Shown in pieces: positions 1 through 12,609 of a stretch of DNA of 64,000 nt. Under the pieces are notes generated by a model that was given only the letters and a program-made list of their open reading frames with translations, did no database searches and had not been told where the DNA came from. A program made the translations under genes and the position numbers. How positions within the stretch are numbered: position 1 is the first letter of the stretch; every line of letters starts with the position of its first letter. Origin of the DNA: Welwitschia mirabilis (lineage: Eukaryota; Gnetophyta; Gnetopsida; Welwitschiales); assembly GCA_051453625.1 (NCBI GenBank), contig JBOZIK010000001.1:35519860-35583859 (forward strand), given 5' to 3'.

Positions 1-650
1 TAATTTAGTCCCACTTATATAAAATAGTTATCATTCTGATTGTCATGAGGATAATAGTGGGGATGATGCCTCTTAACAATAGATAATTAATTATCTTTTG
101 ACTCCATAATCAATCCTGTAGTTAGCTTCTAAATTTTGTTCCCCCTTATGTTATGAAAATGATAATGGAGACGACACTTTCTCAGAAAAGATGCTTCATT
201 AACTCTAAGCTCCAGTCCAAATTGCTATTATAATAGGCGAATACATTGCTATTATCCCCTCTATCATGGGGACAACAATGGAAATGATCACCTTCCAAAG
301 CTTATTAGGTAAAAAAAATTATTCTTCTTCATCATTAATCTTCCTTCCATATACTAAGTATCAGAACATGCTTGAAATGCCTCTAATTATGCCAAGAATT
401 ATATGTTTCCATGATCATTCCATTGACTCTCCATGATCATCATAATTACAACTAAACCTATATAAATGTATTGCAAAAATATCTAAATAAGCCATCAACT
501 TCCTACAAATTGACATATAACATAGTCCCCTATTTATCCTTGTCAGTCCCTCACAAAATGGGTAATCAACTATATTGCAAGCCAATTTGACTAAGATAAT
601 TATCAACTTAGAAAAATGAAATTTGAGTTCAATTTTATCATGTAGGAGTA
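1..650 (-). mobile_element. Gypsy E1, 3' LTR fragment (cut by window edge)
   Basis: This stretch matches 9,620-10,150, inside the LTR that begins at 8,801, and more distantly 43,300-43,850 in the E3 LTR. It carries the same short imperfect palindromes built on TCATC/GATGA. In minus-strand reading it lies beyond the integrase scrap and R1 block of E1, where a 3' LTR belongs. The outer end is lost at the window edge and the inner boundary is not resolved. No coding frame is credible. Confidence 0.6.
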
Positions 651-1941
651 GACAATAAAAATCCATTAACTAATATAATTACTAATGTAGTCATAAGCCC
701 CCTACTTAAACACATCATAATAAATGAATGAATGTCATACATATAAACAAATTGTAAAATGTAATAATGATAGTTCAGAAAACGATAATGTGTATGTAAA
801 ATAGGGATACTAAAATTGATGTGTAAAACTAAGTAGTAATAATCTCAAAGAATGATGCATAAAAAGGTCATTAATGTTTTCTATAAGGAGTGAAGTACAA
901 AAGTAAATATAGCATTTTTAGATGATCTAAAATATAGCTGCAAGAAAACTCTATAAGTGGGTTACAATGCTCCTATTAAATAAAGTCCATTTATTCAAGT
1001 GACATGAAATCATATCCAAAAAACTCATTATAAATATGTACCATGAAACCTAAAAATGATCTTTTTAAATTTAAAAATTATAAATTTTTACTTAGTATTC
1101 TAGAAGAAAGCTCAAAGAGATGTCTTTCCCCCACCACATGTGAAGCAAGAGATCCTAGATTGCACAAATGAAAAAGGATAACTATCATTCTGTATGTCAT
1201 GGGGACAACAGACATGAGATAACAACGTTCAAATGAGATGTTAGGATAGATTAGGAAAAATCTAAATAAGTCCAGTAGCAAGAAAGTAGTGAAAAATTAG
1301 AAGAAAAATGGAAGAAAGGTAGAAAGTGAAGAATCATTCTTAAAAACATAACCATGGGGAAAAAGACTTATGAGACGATAATAATGTATTAAGTATAAGG
1401 AAGAAATTATTAAAAGTACTCCTCAAATGTATCCCAAACTCCATGAGTATTCAAGATTATGTAAGTGGATGGATGTAAAACCAAAAGCAAAGAAATGGAA
1501 AAACAGTAATCATAAAAAAAAAGGAATACATCAATCAAAGCAAAAAGAAGGCATCCAATTAAAGTACTAAAAGTAAAAATAGTCCTTATAAATAAAAACT
1601 ATGAGTGAAAATAAAAAGATAACTAGAAAGCTACCAAATGATTGAGTCCTAAGTATGATGTGGAAAAAGATATGAAATGACTTTGAAAAGTCCAAACAAA
1701 ATAACTAAGAAAAACATAATGAAAATGAACAATAAGAAACATGAAGAATATTTCTTACCTACCCAAAATCCTAGTAAAGTACCTTGGTAGAAATCATAAA
1801 ATCATCTAATAATGATGCATAACATAATGTAAAAATTCATAAAGTTCCACTCAAATAGGCAATAATTATGATGATGTCAAGTATGTCTAATGTTATCAAA
1901 TAATGAATGATAAGATAAAAAGCTATTAAAATAGAAACTTA

Positions 1942-2041
1942 NNNNNNNNNNNNNNNNNNNNNNNNNNNNNNNNNNNNNNNNNNNNNNNNNNNNNNNNNNN
2001 NNNNNNNNNNNNNNNNNNNNNNNNNNNNNNNNNNNNNNNNN
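1942..2041. other. Assembly gap, 100 N
   Basis: The end of the left flank (1,283-1,941) recurs in the right flank at 2,131-2,789. The first 89 bases after the gap have no clear match on the left. Confidence 0.99.
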
Positions 2042-2948
2042 TTGGACATGTGAATGACAATGATAAGATTGATCAATGACAAGTTGGATGAGCTTATGTA
2101 GAAATGACATTGATAAGAAAAGTCTCGTATCAAGTAAGTAGTGAAAAAGTAGAAGAAAAATGGAAGAAAGGTAGAAAGTGAAGAATCATTCTGAAAAACA
2201 TAACCATGTAGAAAGAGACTTACAAGATGATAATAATGCATTAAGTAGAAGGAAGCATGCTTAAAAGTACTCCTCAAATGTATCCCAAACTCCATGAGCA
2301 TTCAAGATTGTGTAAGTAAATGGATGTAAAACCAAAAGCAAAGAAAAGAAAAAACAATAATCATAAAGAAAAAGAAATACATCAATCAAAGCAAAAGGAA
2401 GGCATCCAATTAAATTACTAAGAGTAAAACAATCCTTATAAATAAAAAGTATGAGTGAAAATAAAAAGATAGCTAAAAAGCTACCAAATGATTAAGGTAT
2501 GATGTGGAAAAAGATACGAAATGACTTTGAAAAGTCCAAATAAAATAACTAAGAAAAAACATAATAAAAATGGACAATGAGAAACATGAAGAATATTTCT
2601 TACCTACCCAAATTCCTAGCAAAGTACCTTGGTAGAAATCATAAAATCACATGATAATGATGCATAAAATAATATAAAAATTCATAAAATTCCACTCAAA
2701 TAGGCAATAATTATGATGATGTTAAGCATGTCTAATGTTATCAAATAATGAATGATAAGATAAAAAGCTATTAAAACAGGAACTTACAAGCGATCAGCTT
2801 AAAACAAAACTAGAATATGAAAAAGTAAAGTGATCATGTGGAAGTACTAGAAATAAGTAAAGAAAATAAGCTTAGAAAATAAGTAATGTCTTTGATGACA
2901 CTAGGTACATCACTAATATTATAGCCTTTAAGTAAAATTGTATTTTAC

Positions 2949-3103
2949 CATGATGAGGGGAGTGCAACCACTATCAAAGGAGTAAGAACTTACATAGCAT
3001 GGTCAACTAATCCCTTAGTGAAGTTCTTACAGCTACCATATCACATTGCCAAAGGCACCTATTGAGAAAATTTACCCTAGTGTCCTTGTGATAGGACATC
3101 ATG
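2949..3103. repeat. R1 block, copy 1
   Basis: About 155 bp, starting CATGATGAGGGGAGTG and ending near TAGGACATCATGA, followed by a T-rich tract. It is one of seven copies in the window, always on the 3' side of a gypsy integrase in minus-strand reading. No protein frame is shared by all copies. Confidence 0.75.
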
Positions 3104-3219
3104 AAGGCCATGTTTTAAGATAGAATGAGAAATAACGTGACCTTTTTTTTTTAAATTTTATTTCCCTCTTTCTTTTTATTTTGAGAGTAAATTCTACATG
3201 ATCAAATACTCATAAGGAT

Positions 3220-3319
3220 NNNNNNNNNNNNNNNNNNNNNNNNNNNNNNNNNNNNNNNNNNNNNNNNNNNNNNNNNNNNNNNNNNNNNNNNNNNNNNNNN
3301 NNNNNNNNNNNNNNNNNNN
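3220..3319. other. Assembly gap, 100 N
   Basis: The right flank restarts at a sequence homologous to about position 408, and the left flank end recurs near 5,533. The two copies are much more diverged than at the other gaps, so simple allelic overlap is unlikely here. Confidence 0.99.
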
Positions 3320-5229
3320 TGTTTCAATGAATATCCTATCAACTCTCCATAATCATTAGAATTACATTCTAACGCATATAAATATCCTATAAAAGAACTC
3401 AAAATATACCATCAAGTTCCTACAAATTGGCATCGCAACATATCCTACTACTTAGCCTTATTAGTCTTGAATAAAGTGAGTGATTAACAATATTGTAAGC
3501 CAATTTGATTAAGCTAAATAGTAACTAGAAAAATATATATTAAGTTTAGAAATATTCACTATGAAGATTAAATATCAAAAACTAATTTACTAATATAATA
3601 CCTCTATATAATTCATAATAGATTTGTCATCTTGTATGTCGTCTAGATAACAATGGGGATGATAGGTTTGGAAAATTAGAATGAAAGTGAGATGCTTTCA
3701 AATATGATAATTATAAAAATATAAGTACTAACATCTTTGTTAGTCCGCTACTCAAAATGTTTAACACATTGTAATATAATCATTGAATGTCATACATAAT
3801 AATTATCATAAGATATAACAATGATAAATTCAATAAAATGATGGTGTATATGCATAATTAAGGATAGTGATACTTCAAATGATGTATATAAACTAAGTAC
3901 TGGTAACTCAAAATGATGTATACAAATTCATAAGTGAGTTTTAAATATAATTTACAAAGAAAAAATTCAAAAAATAATCATAGTTTTACTTTCCTTTTTC
4001 AAGGTTTCTTGAGTATCCTAGATCATACCTACAAGAAAGTTCTGTAAGTGCGCTATTATGGCCTGCTAAATAATGTCCATAATGCATACCATACAAGAAC
4101 TATGAAATTATATATAGACTAGTAATCACATATATGTATAATAAAAGCTTAAAATGACCCTCATAAATAAAATTTTTGCTTAAATATCTTTAAGATTTCA
4201 TAGAACTCAATCCTGTATCCCTTATAACAAAATTAATGTGTCACATATTGCAATAAGTTAAGAGGAACTACATCATTCACCTAGAAATTTTAATAACATA
4301 CATGAGACGATAGTGAAAAAGAAGTATCAGGAAAAATAGTGAAGTCTAGGTAGAATTTTGATAATAAATAATAGCAACAATAAAGCCTTCAAAAGTCATT
4401 ATAAATTCTAAAATATAAGTAAAAGCTAAGAATCACCATCTAAGAAATCATGATAAAAGGAGTCAAAAATAGGAAAAACTCAAGGTAATAGAAAAGGATT
4501 AGGCCAAGATAAGGCATGAAAGAGATAGAATCAATATGAAAGAATATCATAAAATGTACCCCAAACTCAATAAGCGTTCAAGATTTTATAAGTGTATGTA
4601 TGCAAAACTAAAAGCAAAGAAATGAAAAAAAAAATATTAACATAAAATAAAAGGAATTCATCAATTAAAATGAAAGGAATGCATTAAATAAAGTACTAAA
4701 AGAAAAAAAAAATCTTATAAATAAAAAATATGGATGAGAATGAAAAAATGACTAGAAAACTACCTAATGATTAAGTCCCAATTATTATATAGAAAAAGAT
4801 ATGGAAATGACTTTGAAACTTTAAAATAAAACAACTAAGGAAAACATAATAAAAGTAGATAATAAGAAATATGAAGGAGATTATTTACCTATTTAAAATT
4901 CAAACCTAAGTCTCTTAGTAGAAATCATAAAATCACCTAAATAATGATGCATGACATAATGAAAAAAACTTTAGAAAGTACCACTTAAATGGGCAATGAT
5001 TATGATAATGTCAAGTATATGTAAAATTTTTAATCAATGAATGATAAAATTAAAAGATACTTAGAAATGAACTTACTTACTCATATTCCAAAACAACACC
5101 AGAATCCAAAAAATGTATAATGATCATGTAAAAGTACTATATGCAAAATGAGTCTAAAAAATAGGAAATACATTTGATGATACCAGGGACATCATTGATC
5201 CCCTAGCCTCTGAGTAAAAATTATTTTTC

Positions 5230-5383
5230 CATAATTAGGGGAGCGCAACCATTATCAAATGAGTAAGAATTCACATAACATGGCCAACTGATCCCTTACT
5301 AGAGTTTCCATAGATATCATATCACACAACCAAAGGCTTCTCTTAGGAAAATTTGCCCCATTGTGCTTGCGGTAGGACATTAG
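5230..5383. repeat. R1 block, copy 2
   Basis: Homologous to 2,949-3,103 over its whole length. It is followed at 5,405-5,500 by a pyrimidine-rich low-complexity tract of T runs broken by C. Confidence 0.75.
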
Positions 5384-5779
5384 GGTGACCATGATTTTAG
5401 CTCAGATATGAAAGATCATAGTCATTATTTATTTATTTTCTTTTTTTCTGTCTTTTTTCTTTTTTTTCTTTTCTATTTATTTATTTCTTTTGAAATAAAA
5501 AAAAATCCACATCACCAAGTACTAATAAGGATAAGGGTGAATTAATGAGATTAGAAATAAGGAAGAACACCCAAATAACTAAAGACTCATAACATTGAGA
5601 GAGAATAAAAGAAACCAAGGCATCTTCCTTTAGAATGAAGTTCATATATGAATGAATGTCTTAAGATTGGATGAATTGAATATTGTGATTTAGAATGCCA
5701 AGTAAAAGATTTAGTAATTATGGTAACCTTATAAAGTAAAACATTAGTCAAGTTAAAGATGTTCAAGTAATAGCATGAT

Positions 5780-6040
5780 GTTTATCAAAAGAATCAATTA
5801 AGGAAGAATTTATATAATGGTAGAAGGAAAATTCTAACAAAAATGCTTCTATCATGTTCAAGGCTAATCGATAGATATTTCAATGATGTTTAACCTTCTA
5901 TCCATTAAATTTTAAATTTCCCAAATGTTTAGATTGAAAGTTTTAGCTAAGCCATTTAAACATGTACTTTTTTTTAAAGATAAGAACTTAACTATTGAGA
6001 AGTTTAACTAGTTATATAAAAAGTACGCTTGGGTATTACA
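5780..6040 (-). pseudogene. Gypsy E1 integrase C-terminal remnant
   Basis: At nucleotide level this aligns with 16,230-16,500 and 47,620-47,880, where the minus frame reads as the C-terminal end of an Athila-type integrase (see 47,606-47,857). Here the frame is destroyed and no ORF survives. Homology to E2 and E3 stops near 6,040, where a different, gag-like sequence begins. Integrase core, RNase H and reverse transcriptase are therefore missing from E1. The element could only have moved with help from another. Confidence 0.55.
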
Positions 6041-6600
6041 TGTTTCAGAAAAATAAGGTCCAAATCAAATACAAACCAATTAATAAAACATAAAAGGTAT
6101 ACACTCATTTTTTATTAAAATCAATTGGAGGTAAAAAGAGTAAAATGATAAAACATTGATAGCATAAATTTCAGAATCCAAATAAGGGATAAAGAAGTGA
6201 TAAATTTTATGCACAAATAAGCTCTTATTAACACATTATAAATCATAGTATCATTATATAATGTGTTTAAGGTACTACTTAAAGAATGGATCTAGGAGGT
6301 TTATAAGGGCTTTGAAGAATGTTTAATAAGATTGAGAAGCTTCTTAAGATTCAATTCTAAGCATGTGTTATCAGCGAGATAATAAGGTTTACCCTAATTC
6401 AAAATTCCAAGCTATTCCAAGTTAAACTTTTGAAAAGGATAATCATTAAAAGCACAAGGTAAAGTAATCTTGGTAGGAAAAGAAAGGATGGTACCTAGAG
6501 TATCACATGGATTTCTAAAAGAAAGATATTGAGTAATAGGAGAAATAGATTCTTCAAAATTATGTGTTTTATGAGAGTCAAGAAAGAAACATGGCCTTAA
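6041..6600 (-). mobile_element. Gypsy E1, interior between deleted pol and gag-like region
   Basis: AT-rich sequence with no match elsewhere in the window and no readable frame. It follows the point where homology to the integrase of E2 and E3 ends. Confidence 0.35.
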
Positions 6601-7910
6601 GATTTATATGAATGTTTAATTAGAAGAGATTGAGAACAATTATCATTACCAAGGACATAAGGTAAGGTGAAAATGGACGTAGAAGTGGAAGTAAGGATGT
6701 GATTTGAAGTTGTATATGAAGGCATAGGTGGCAATGATGTAGAAGTACAAGTAGAATGAATAAGTCTATCCTTCTTAAAATTTGAATGAATCTCTATGGG
6801 CCTTTTATAATGATCAGTCTCTTCACAATTGTCCTTATTACTATTTCATTGGATTGTTTCTTCACTTTTCTTATAATTGGTTGTATTTAATTCTTCCTTC
6901 TTTTATTGAATAGTGCCTTCATTCTCTGAATTATTAGATTCATTAAAAATATTATCAAGGGAAATAAAAGAATTATCTTCATTATTAATTAAAAAATTTT
7001 TAGATTCTTCATGAATAGATTTCTCATCTCGATTATATAGCAGTAAATGGATGGTAGGGATATAATTAAATACTTTAATATCATCATCTAATAAATGGTC
7101 ATACTTGATTTTGATTGTTGAAAGACTGAGTTGTATTATTATTATCTCCTCTTTTCTCATCTCCTAACGGTAAGAGATTAAAGTTTGATTTGAAATTTCA
7201 TCTTCTATTGAAAAGCAAGAATCATTATCATTTATTTCTAAGTTCTCCTCATTTTCCTCAAGGTAGAATAAAGCAAGATATTTTAAGGATGTTGTGTTGT
7301 AAAAGATCCTTGAATTTGTAATAGTATTTATTGCAAGATTTTAACCAAAGTTTATAGGTTTTAATTAGTATTTTCTAGTATTTTATTGGTATGTTCTTGG
7401 CTATTCTCTATTTTATCAATCATTTCTTACATAGGATCATTTTCTTCCTCATAGTAGTTCATAAGAAATAGTTTGTCTTCATAGTAATACATGGGGGATG
7501 GTTGAGATTGATAAAACTAATGGTAAAGAGTTTTCTAGATGAGGTGAAATTTCTAAAATGTGGAGAATCTTCATTTTTATTTCTATATGGGGTTTAAAAA
7601 GAAGAGGTAACAGAATAAGAAGGTTAAAAAGATAAAAGGGGCTAATTCCTACTCTCAATAGAATTTTGTATTATTCTCCTTCCTATAAAACCTTGTAAAA
7701 TGTTTTATCACTATAAACCTCAGAATCATTTAAATGACTTCTCCTTTCTATAAAGATCTCTCTAAGTGTTTTCTTACTATTATCCTCATAATCTTTTAAG
7801 TTTCTTCTCCTTTCAAAAAGAAGTTTCTTAATTTTCCTTCTATCGGTATTCATTAAATCAATCAAGAAGAATGGAATAAGAGAATTTTATTTCAAGATGA
7901 TAAGGAAGAG
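6600..7910 (-). pseudogene. Possible gypsy E1 gag remnant
   Basis: I do not recognise a named domain. On the minus strand, broken frames give charged, Asn/Lys/Glu-rich protein: an 85-residue ORF at 6,903-7,160, a basic 60-residue ORF at 7,683-7,865 with DRRKIKKLLFERRRN, and near 7,300-7,500 a heptad-like coiled-coil stretch containing EMIDKIENSQEHTNKILENT. The region lies between the primer binding site at 8,780 and the pol deletion, which is where gag belongs. A coiled coil near the gag C-terminus is common in Athila-group elements. The call rests mostly on position. Unrelated degenerate sequence is possible. Confidence 0.35.
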
Positions 7911-8779
7911 AAGTACATAATGAAGATCAAGTTTTTTTTCTCTTTGATGTTTCATCATTTTACAAGATTATTGATCCTTAACACTCAAAATATGTGTAAT
8001 GGATGTTTATTTTAACTAACAGAATGTTTACAGAGAGAAAGAAAAATCTAATTCTGAAATAATAAAAATAGAAAAATTCTTCTTCTTTAATTCTTGGAAC
8101 TTATGTACTTGGAATGCGCATACTTAGATTTTGCTCAAAGTCGAATAATCTTTCTTTAATATTTCTATCAATCAAGTTCCACCCCCTTTGATATTCTGTC
8201 TGACTACTAGAATCTACTATGTCCTTGCATGATTAGACAACACACAAAAAACTGAAATTAAAAATAACATCCTACCGTTTACCTGGTCATGGAGATGACC
8301 AGGGAAATAATGATCACAAAAAAAACTAAACTTAACGAAAAAAATTGAAAAAAATGAAAAATTAAACTATCATTTATTCTATCATTAAAACAACTGCAAG
8401 GATGATGATCACACTACTATAAAATCAAAACTTAAAAACTCAGAGAAAAAAATTACTGGAACTCAGAAAAATCACATTGTCGCTGGGCTATCTTGGGGAT
8501 GATAGAGGAGATGATAGTACTTTTATTACTAAACTAAAAATAAAAGAAAAATCATAAAAATAGAAACTAATATTGAAATTTTAGAACTATCATGCCCAAT
8601 GTCATTGGGATAACATAGAGGATGACAGGGATCTTAAACTACAGAAAATAAAAATTGTAGAAATAGACCTACTTTAAGCTAAGCTAAAAATATAGTACTA
8701 ATTTAAATAAATAATCTAAATTGAAAATTCAAGGTACTTATTTGGTTAGTAATAATTCTTTAGCTCATTATGGTCTTTC
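7911..8779 (-). mobile_element. Gypsy E1 leader, between primer site and gag
   Basis: No coding potential. It contains a perfect hairpin at 8,282-8,303 (arms CCTGGTCAT and ATGACCAGG, loop GGAG) and related imperfect palindromes near 8,480-8,515 and 8,590-8,626. A long untranslated leader is usual for Athila/Tat elements. Confidence 0.45.
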
Positions 8780-8797
8780 CTAGCAATGACACCAAAA
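8780..8797 (-). promoter_or_regulatory. Gypsy primer binding site (degenerate)
   Basis: Read on the minus strand, the site is TTTTGGTGTCATTGCTAGG. It resembles the TGGCGCCGTTGCCGGGG signature that follows the 5' LTR in Athila/Tat elements, with CG and CCG positions changed by transitions. It directly follows an LTR terminus at 8,801 and fixes the orientation of E1 as minus. Confidence 0.6.
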
Positions 8798-8800
8798 TAT

Positions 8801-10200
8801 TGCAGTGTGAATTTATGGAATCTTAAAATCCTTTTGATAAACCTATAAATCAAATTACTTTTAGAAAAATACATGCTAGTGTAGATGGGGGTTCACTTGA
8901 ATGTCATAATTCTAATGAAGGCACTAGGCTCAGAATTAGAGAATTAATTTCCAAAGGTATTTTTACTCTTTTTATCTTTTAACAACTAAAAGTAAATAAC
9001 AAAATAAAATGCAATGTAAAGTGAATAGAGATTAAATGCAAATAGAAGTAAAATGGATTCTATTAGAGCCTAATCCTTCTATCACAAGAACTAGCTTATC
9101 TATAAGTCATATCAATTAAGAAGAGTACTTAACTTATTCCTAATCAATGTGAACTATGATATATATTAAGTAGAATTATGAAATATGATGTAAGATGAAA
9201 ATGGAATGCAAATCTAAACTAATCAAGTCAAGATTAATAAAGGTTACTTTTATGATATAAATTAATTATAGAATTATCACTAGGCTACAACAAACTTAAA
9301 TCATAAAGGACATAAATAGAATTTGGATTAAAAAGAGTAATTGTATTAATTTCAAGAACTTTACATTCACTTACAACAAAATAGCAACACCTCAAGAAAG
9401 AAACTTATCCTAGCACCAAGGAAACTCCTTTCTATAGCTACTGGATGGACCTCTTGTTTTTCAGTCCTCTTTTACAAGCATATTAGGTACAAAAGATGGT
9501 TTGGAAGTAAGAACAAGGGAGATATATATAGTTTTACATTGGAAGTTCTAGAATTATAACCCTAGAAGTTAGAGAAGAAACCGTAGTAGTCCAAGTAGGA
9601 TGCATGACCCAATTACAAGATAATTTAGTCCCTCTTATATAAAACAATTGTTGTTTTGACTATTATGGAGATGAGACTATGCATAATGCCTCTTAACAAT
9701 ATACAATTAATCAGCTTCTGGCTCCACAATCAACTCATAGTTGGCTTCCAAATGTGTTGTCATTCCTTATGTTGTGGGGATGACAAGGGAGATGATACCT
9801 CCTTAGAAATAGTGCTTTGTTAACTTCAATATCCTATCCAAATCACTATTACAATAGTCCAATACAGTGCTGTCATTCCCTTTGTCATGGGGACAATAAC
9901 GAGAAAGACACCCTTCCAAAGCTTCTTAGATAAAGAAAATTAGCCTTCTTCATCATTAATATTTCTTTAACATACTAAGTATCAGAACATGCCTAAAATG
10001 CCTTCAATTATGCCAATAATTACCTGTGTTCATGATCATTCCATTGAGTCTTCATAATCATTAGAATTGCATCTAAACTTGTATAAATGTCTTGTAAAAG
10101 TACTCTAAATACACCATTAAATTCCTACAAATTGGCATAATAACAATGAACTATCATAATGAAATGAGTGGTTTTATTTTCCTATACTCTAATAAACTCT
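8801..10200 (-). mobile_element. Gypsy LTR between E1 and E2
   Basis: The plus-strand TG at 8,801 is the rc of a terminal CA, four bases from the primer site. The body matches the E3 LTR (42,590-44,282) from its end inward, for example 8,870-8,945 against 42,655-42,730. It serves as 5' LTR for E1. Being followed at higher coordinates by the 3' region of E2, it is also in the position of the E2 3' LTR. The outer boundary is unclear because part of the LTR/internal junction appears deleted near 10,145 relative to E3. 9,209-10,579 recurs as 10,680-12,034. Confidence 0.6.
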
Positions 10201-10579
10201 ATAAGCTTAACCATTACATCATGTTCTATCCATAGAATGTGATGATGTACATCAGTGAGCTACTTCTCAGTGTGCTAGACTCTCCTCTCAATGGTAGGTA
10301 TCCTATCTCGAAGAATAATCCTCATTCAATGTTCTCTCTAAGACCCTAAACTATATTAACCAGGAGTGCTTGAATTTGATCAATAGTAGCTCTATTTATA
10401 AGTCTTTCTACCTAAGGTTTCTCTACCTCTTTTGGAATATGAATTCTGATGTCCTGTAGGTAGCAAGATGAAGTCTATAAATGTGTCAATATCTACTCTT
10501 CTATAGGCTCAGATATACTAAAGCATATAAATATCACTAAGAAAAGACATGGATATTTTAGAGTCTATAAATACTTGAC
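10200..10579 (-). pseudogene. Gypsy E2 ORF3 C-terminal part (first copy)
   Basis: This is collinear with 11,660-12,034 in the repeated copy and with 44,440-44,800 in E3. The minus frame gives a Glu/Arg/Ile-rich, probably coiled-coil tail with stops. It is cut at the 100-N gap. Confidence 0.45.
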
Positions 10580-10679
10580 NNNNNNNNNNNNNNNNNNNNN
10601 NNNNNNNNNNNNNNNNNNNNNNNNNNNNNNNNNNNNNNNNNNNNNNNNNNNNNNNNNNNNNNNNNNNNNNNNNNNNNNN
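10580..10679. other. Assembly gap, 100 N
   Basis: 9,209-10,579 on the left recurs as 10,680-12,034 on the right, at roughly 90% identity by eye. Confidence 0.99.
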
Positions 10680-11620
10680 TGCAAATCTAAACTAATCAAG
10701 TTAATCTTAATAAAGGTTACTCTTATAATATAAATTAATTATAGAATTTTCATTAGGCTACAAAAAAATTAAATCATAAAGGACATAAATAGAATTTGAA
10801 TTGAAAAGAGTAATTGTACTAATTTCAAGAACTTTACATCCACTTATAACAAAATAGTAATACCTCAAGGAAAAGACTCATCCTAACACCAAGGAAACTC
10901 CTTTCTATAGTTACTTGATGGACCTCTTATCCTATAGTCTTCTTTCATAAGCATATTAGATACAAAAGATGGTTTGGAAGTGAGAACAAAGGAGATATAT
11001 ATAGTTTTACTTTAAAATTTCTAGAATTATAACCCTAGAAGTTAGAGAAGAAACCCTAGCAGCATAAGTGGGATGCATGACCCCATTACAAGATAATTTA
11101 GTCCCTCTTATATAAAACAATTATTGTTTTGGCTATTATGAAGATGATACTATGGACAATTCCTCTTAACAATATACAACTAATCAGCTTCTGGCTCCAC
11201 AATTAACCCACAGTCAGCTTCCAAATGTGTTGTCATCCCTTATGTTGCGGGGATGACAATGGAGATGATACCTCCTTAGAATTAGTGCTTTGTTAACTCC
11301 AATTTCCTATCCAAATTGCTATTACACTAGTCCAATACNNNNNNNNNNNNNNNNNNNNNNNNNNNNNNNNNNNNNNNNNNNNNNNNNNNNNNNNNNNNNN
11401 NNNNNNNNNNNTCTTCATCATTAATCTCTTTTTAACATACTAAGTATCAAAACATGCCTAAAATGCCTTCAATTATGCTAATAATTACATGTGTTTGTGA
11501 TCATTCCATTGAGTCTTCATAATCATTAGAATTGCATTTAAACTTGTATAAATGTCTTGTAAAAGTACTCTAAATACACCATCAACTTCCTACAAATTGG
11601 CATCATAACAATGAGCTGTC
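10680..11620 (-). mobile_element. Gypsy E2 LTR, second copy
   Basis: Repeat of 9,209-10,150, including the same palindromic motifs. It may be a duplicate produced at the gap rather than a separate LTR. Confidence 0.6.
11339..11411. other. Assembly gap, 73 N (sized)
   Basis: The paralogous copy has 81 bases (9,866-9,946) at the same place, so the estimated size is close. No flank duplication is seen at this gap. Confidence 0.99.
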
Positions 11621-12609
11621 ATAGTAAAATAAGTGGTTTCATCTCTCTATACTCTAATAAACTCTATAAGCTTAATCATTACATCATGCTCTATCCATAG
11701 AATGTGATGATGTACCTCCGTGAGTTACTTCTCTGTGTGCTAGATTCTCCTCTCAATGGTAGATATCCTATCTCGAAGCTTAATCCTCATTTAATGATCT
11801 CTCTAAGACTGTAAACTATCTCAACCAAGAGTGCTTGAATTTGATCAATAGTAGCTCCATTTATAAGTCTTTGTACCTAAGGTTTCTCTTACTCTTCTGG
11901 AATATGAATCCTAATGTTCTGTAGGTAGCAAGCTGAAGTCTATAAATGTGTTAAGCTCTACTCTTCTGTAGGCTCAGATATACTAAAGCATCTAAATATC
12001 ACTGAGAAAAAACATAGATATGTTAAAGTCTATAAATACTTGGCCTTAATCATGGATCTAAGTCTTATCTAAATGAAAGTTGAAAGGTCCATCTACTTCC
12101 CTTACTTGGATAATGCCAAAATTTGAAAATGTGCTACCATAGCATGACTACTATGGAAATAATAAGCTAATGTTGTGGATTAACCCTCTATGAAGAATGC
12201 AATAGGCAGGTGTTAAATGTATAACTAAAATTTCCTTTCTATCACCAGTAACATCATCTAGTATATCTAACACTATGCCATAAGTATGATGATTTTTTAT
12301 ACCACCAGCTGTGTGAATATTTATACTCTTGATGCCATCTAAACTAGTGATAGTAGTAGTGTGATTTAAGAGAATCAATACCTCATGGCAATATATAGAT
12401 GCTATAATCATATTAACCAAATGATCATGAACATCTAATCACCTCTCAATGTGTATAGTGTTATAGAATTCTCTGATCTCTGAGGTGAAGTATGATCCAT
12501 GGGCATTAATGATCCATTTGACCTATAGATTTGTCAATCTTTAATTTACCTCTAGATTTAATCAACTCATAAAATAATCAAAGTATCTCTCAATATTGAT
12601 AGAAGCCAT
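11620..12609 (-). pseudogene. Gypsy ORF3 (third ORF, after integrase), E2 copy 1
   Basis: Starting from an ATG at 12,607-12,609, the minus frame reads MASINIERYFDYFMS, then a patch with EIREFYNTIHIERCLDVHDH, then an open stretch at 12,151-12,420 containing SINIHTAGGIKNHHTYGIV and LVIHLTPAYCILHRGLIHNI, and finally a Glu/Arg-rich coiled-coil tail. The REFY motif followed by an LHRxxxHNI motif resembles the 'putative plant transposon protein' domain found in ORFs of Athila/Tat elements. The position between integrase and 3' LTR is that of the extra, env-position ORF of Athila. Function unknown. It has several stops, and I see no signal peptide or membrane segment. Three copies exist in the window. 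Confidence 0.5.

Larger units (their letters stand above)
651..5779 (-). mobile_element. Gypsy E1, 3' non-coding region, present in overlapping copies
   Basis: The stretch is AT-rich and shows no recognisable protein. It is collinear with 15,200-16,160 and 46,600-47,520, which lie just downstream of integrase in E2 and E3. Two duplications are visible. Roughly 408-3,219 recurs as 3,320-5,533 at only about 75-80% identity by eye, and 1,283-1,941 recurs as 2,131-2,789. Each pair is separated by a 100-N gap. The ORF3 seen in E2 and E3 has no counterpart here, so E1 is shortened in this part as well. Confidence 0.6.

Noticed and set aside
5405-5500. Pyrimidine-rich tract as a poly(T) tail of a reverse-inserted retroposon
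   Set aside because: Similar T-rich tracts follow most R1 copies, so it is part of the gypsy 3' region. No target-site duplication is seen.
6600-7910. Possible endogenous pararetrovirus
   Set aside because: The acidic and coiled-coil character could fit, but no movement-protein, coat-protein or polymerase motif is seen, and the position after a gypsy primer site explains it better.
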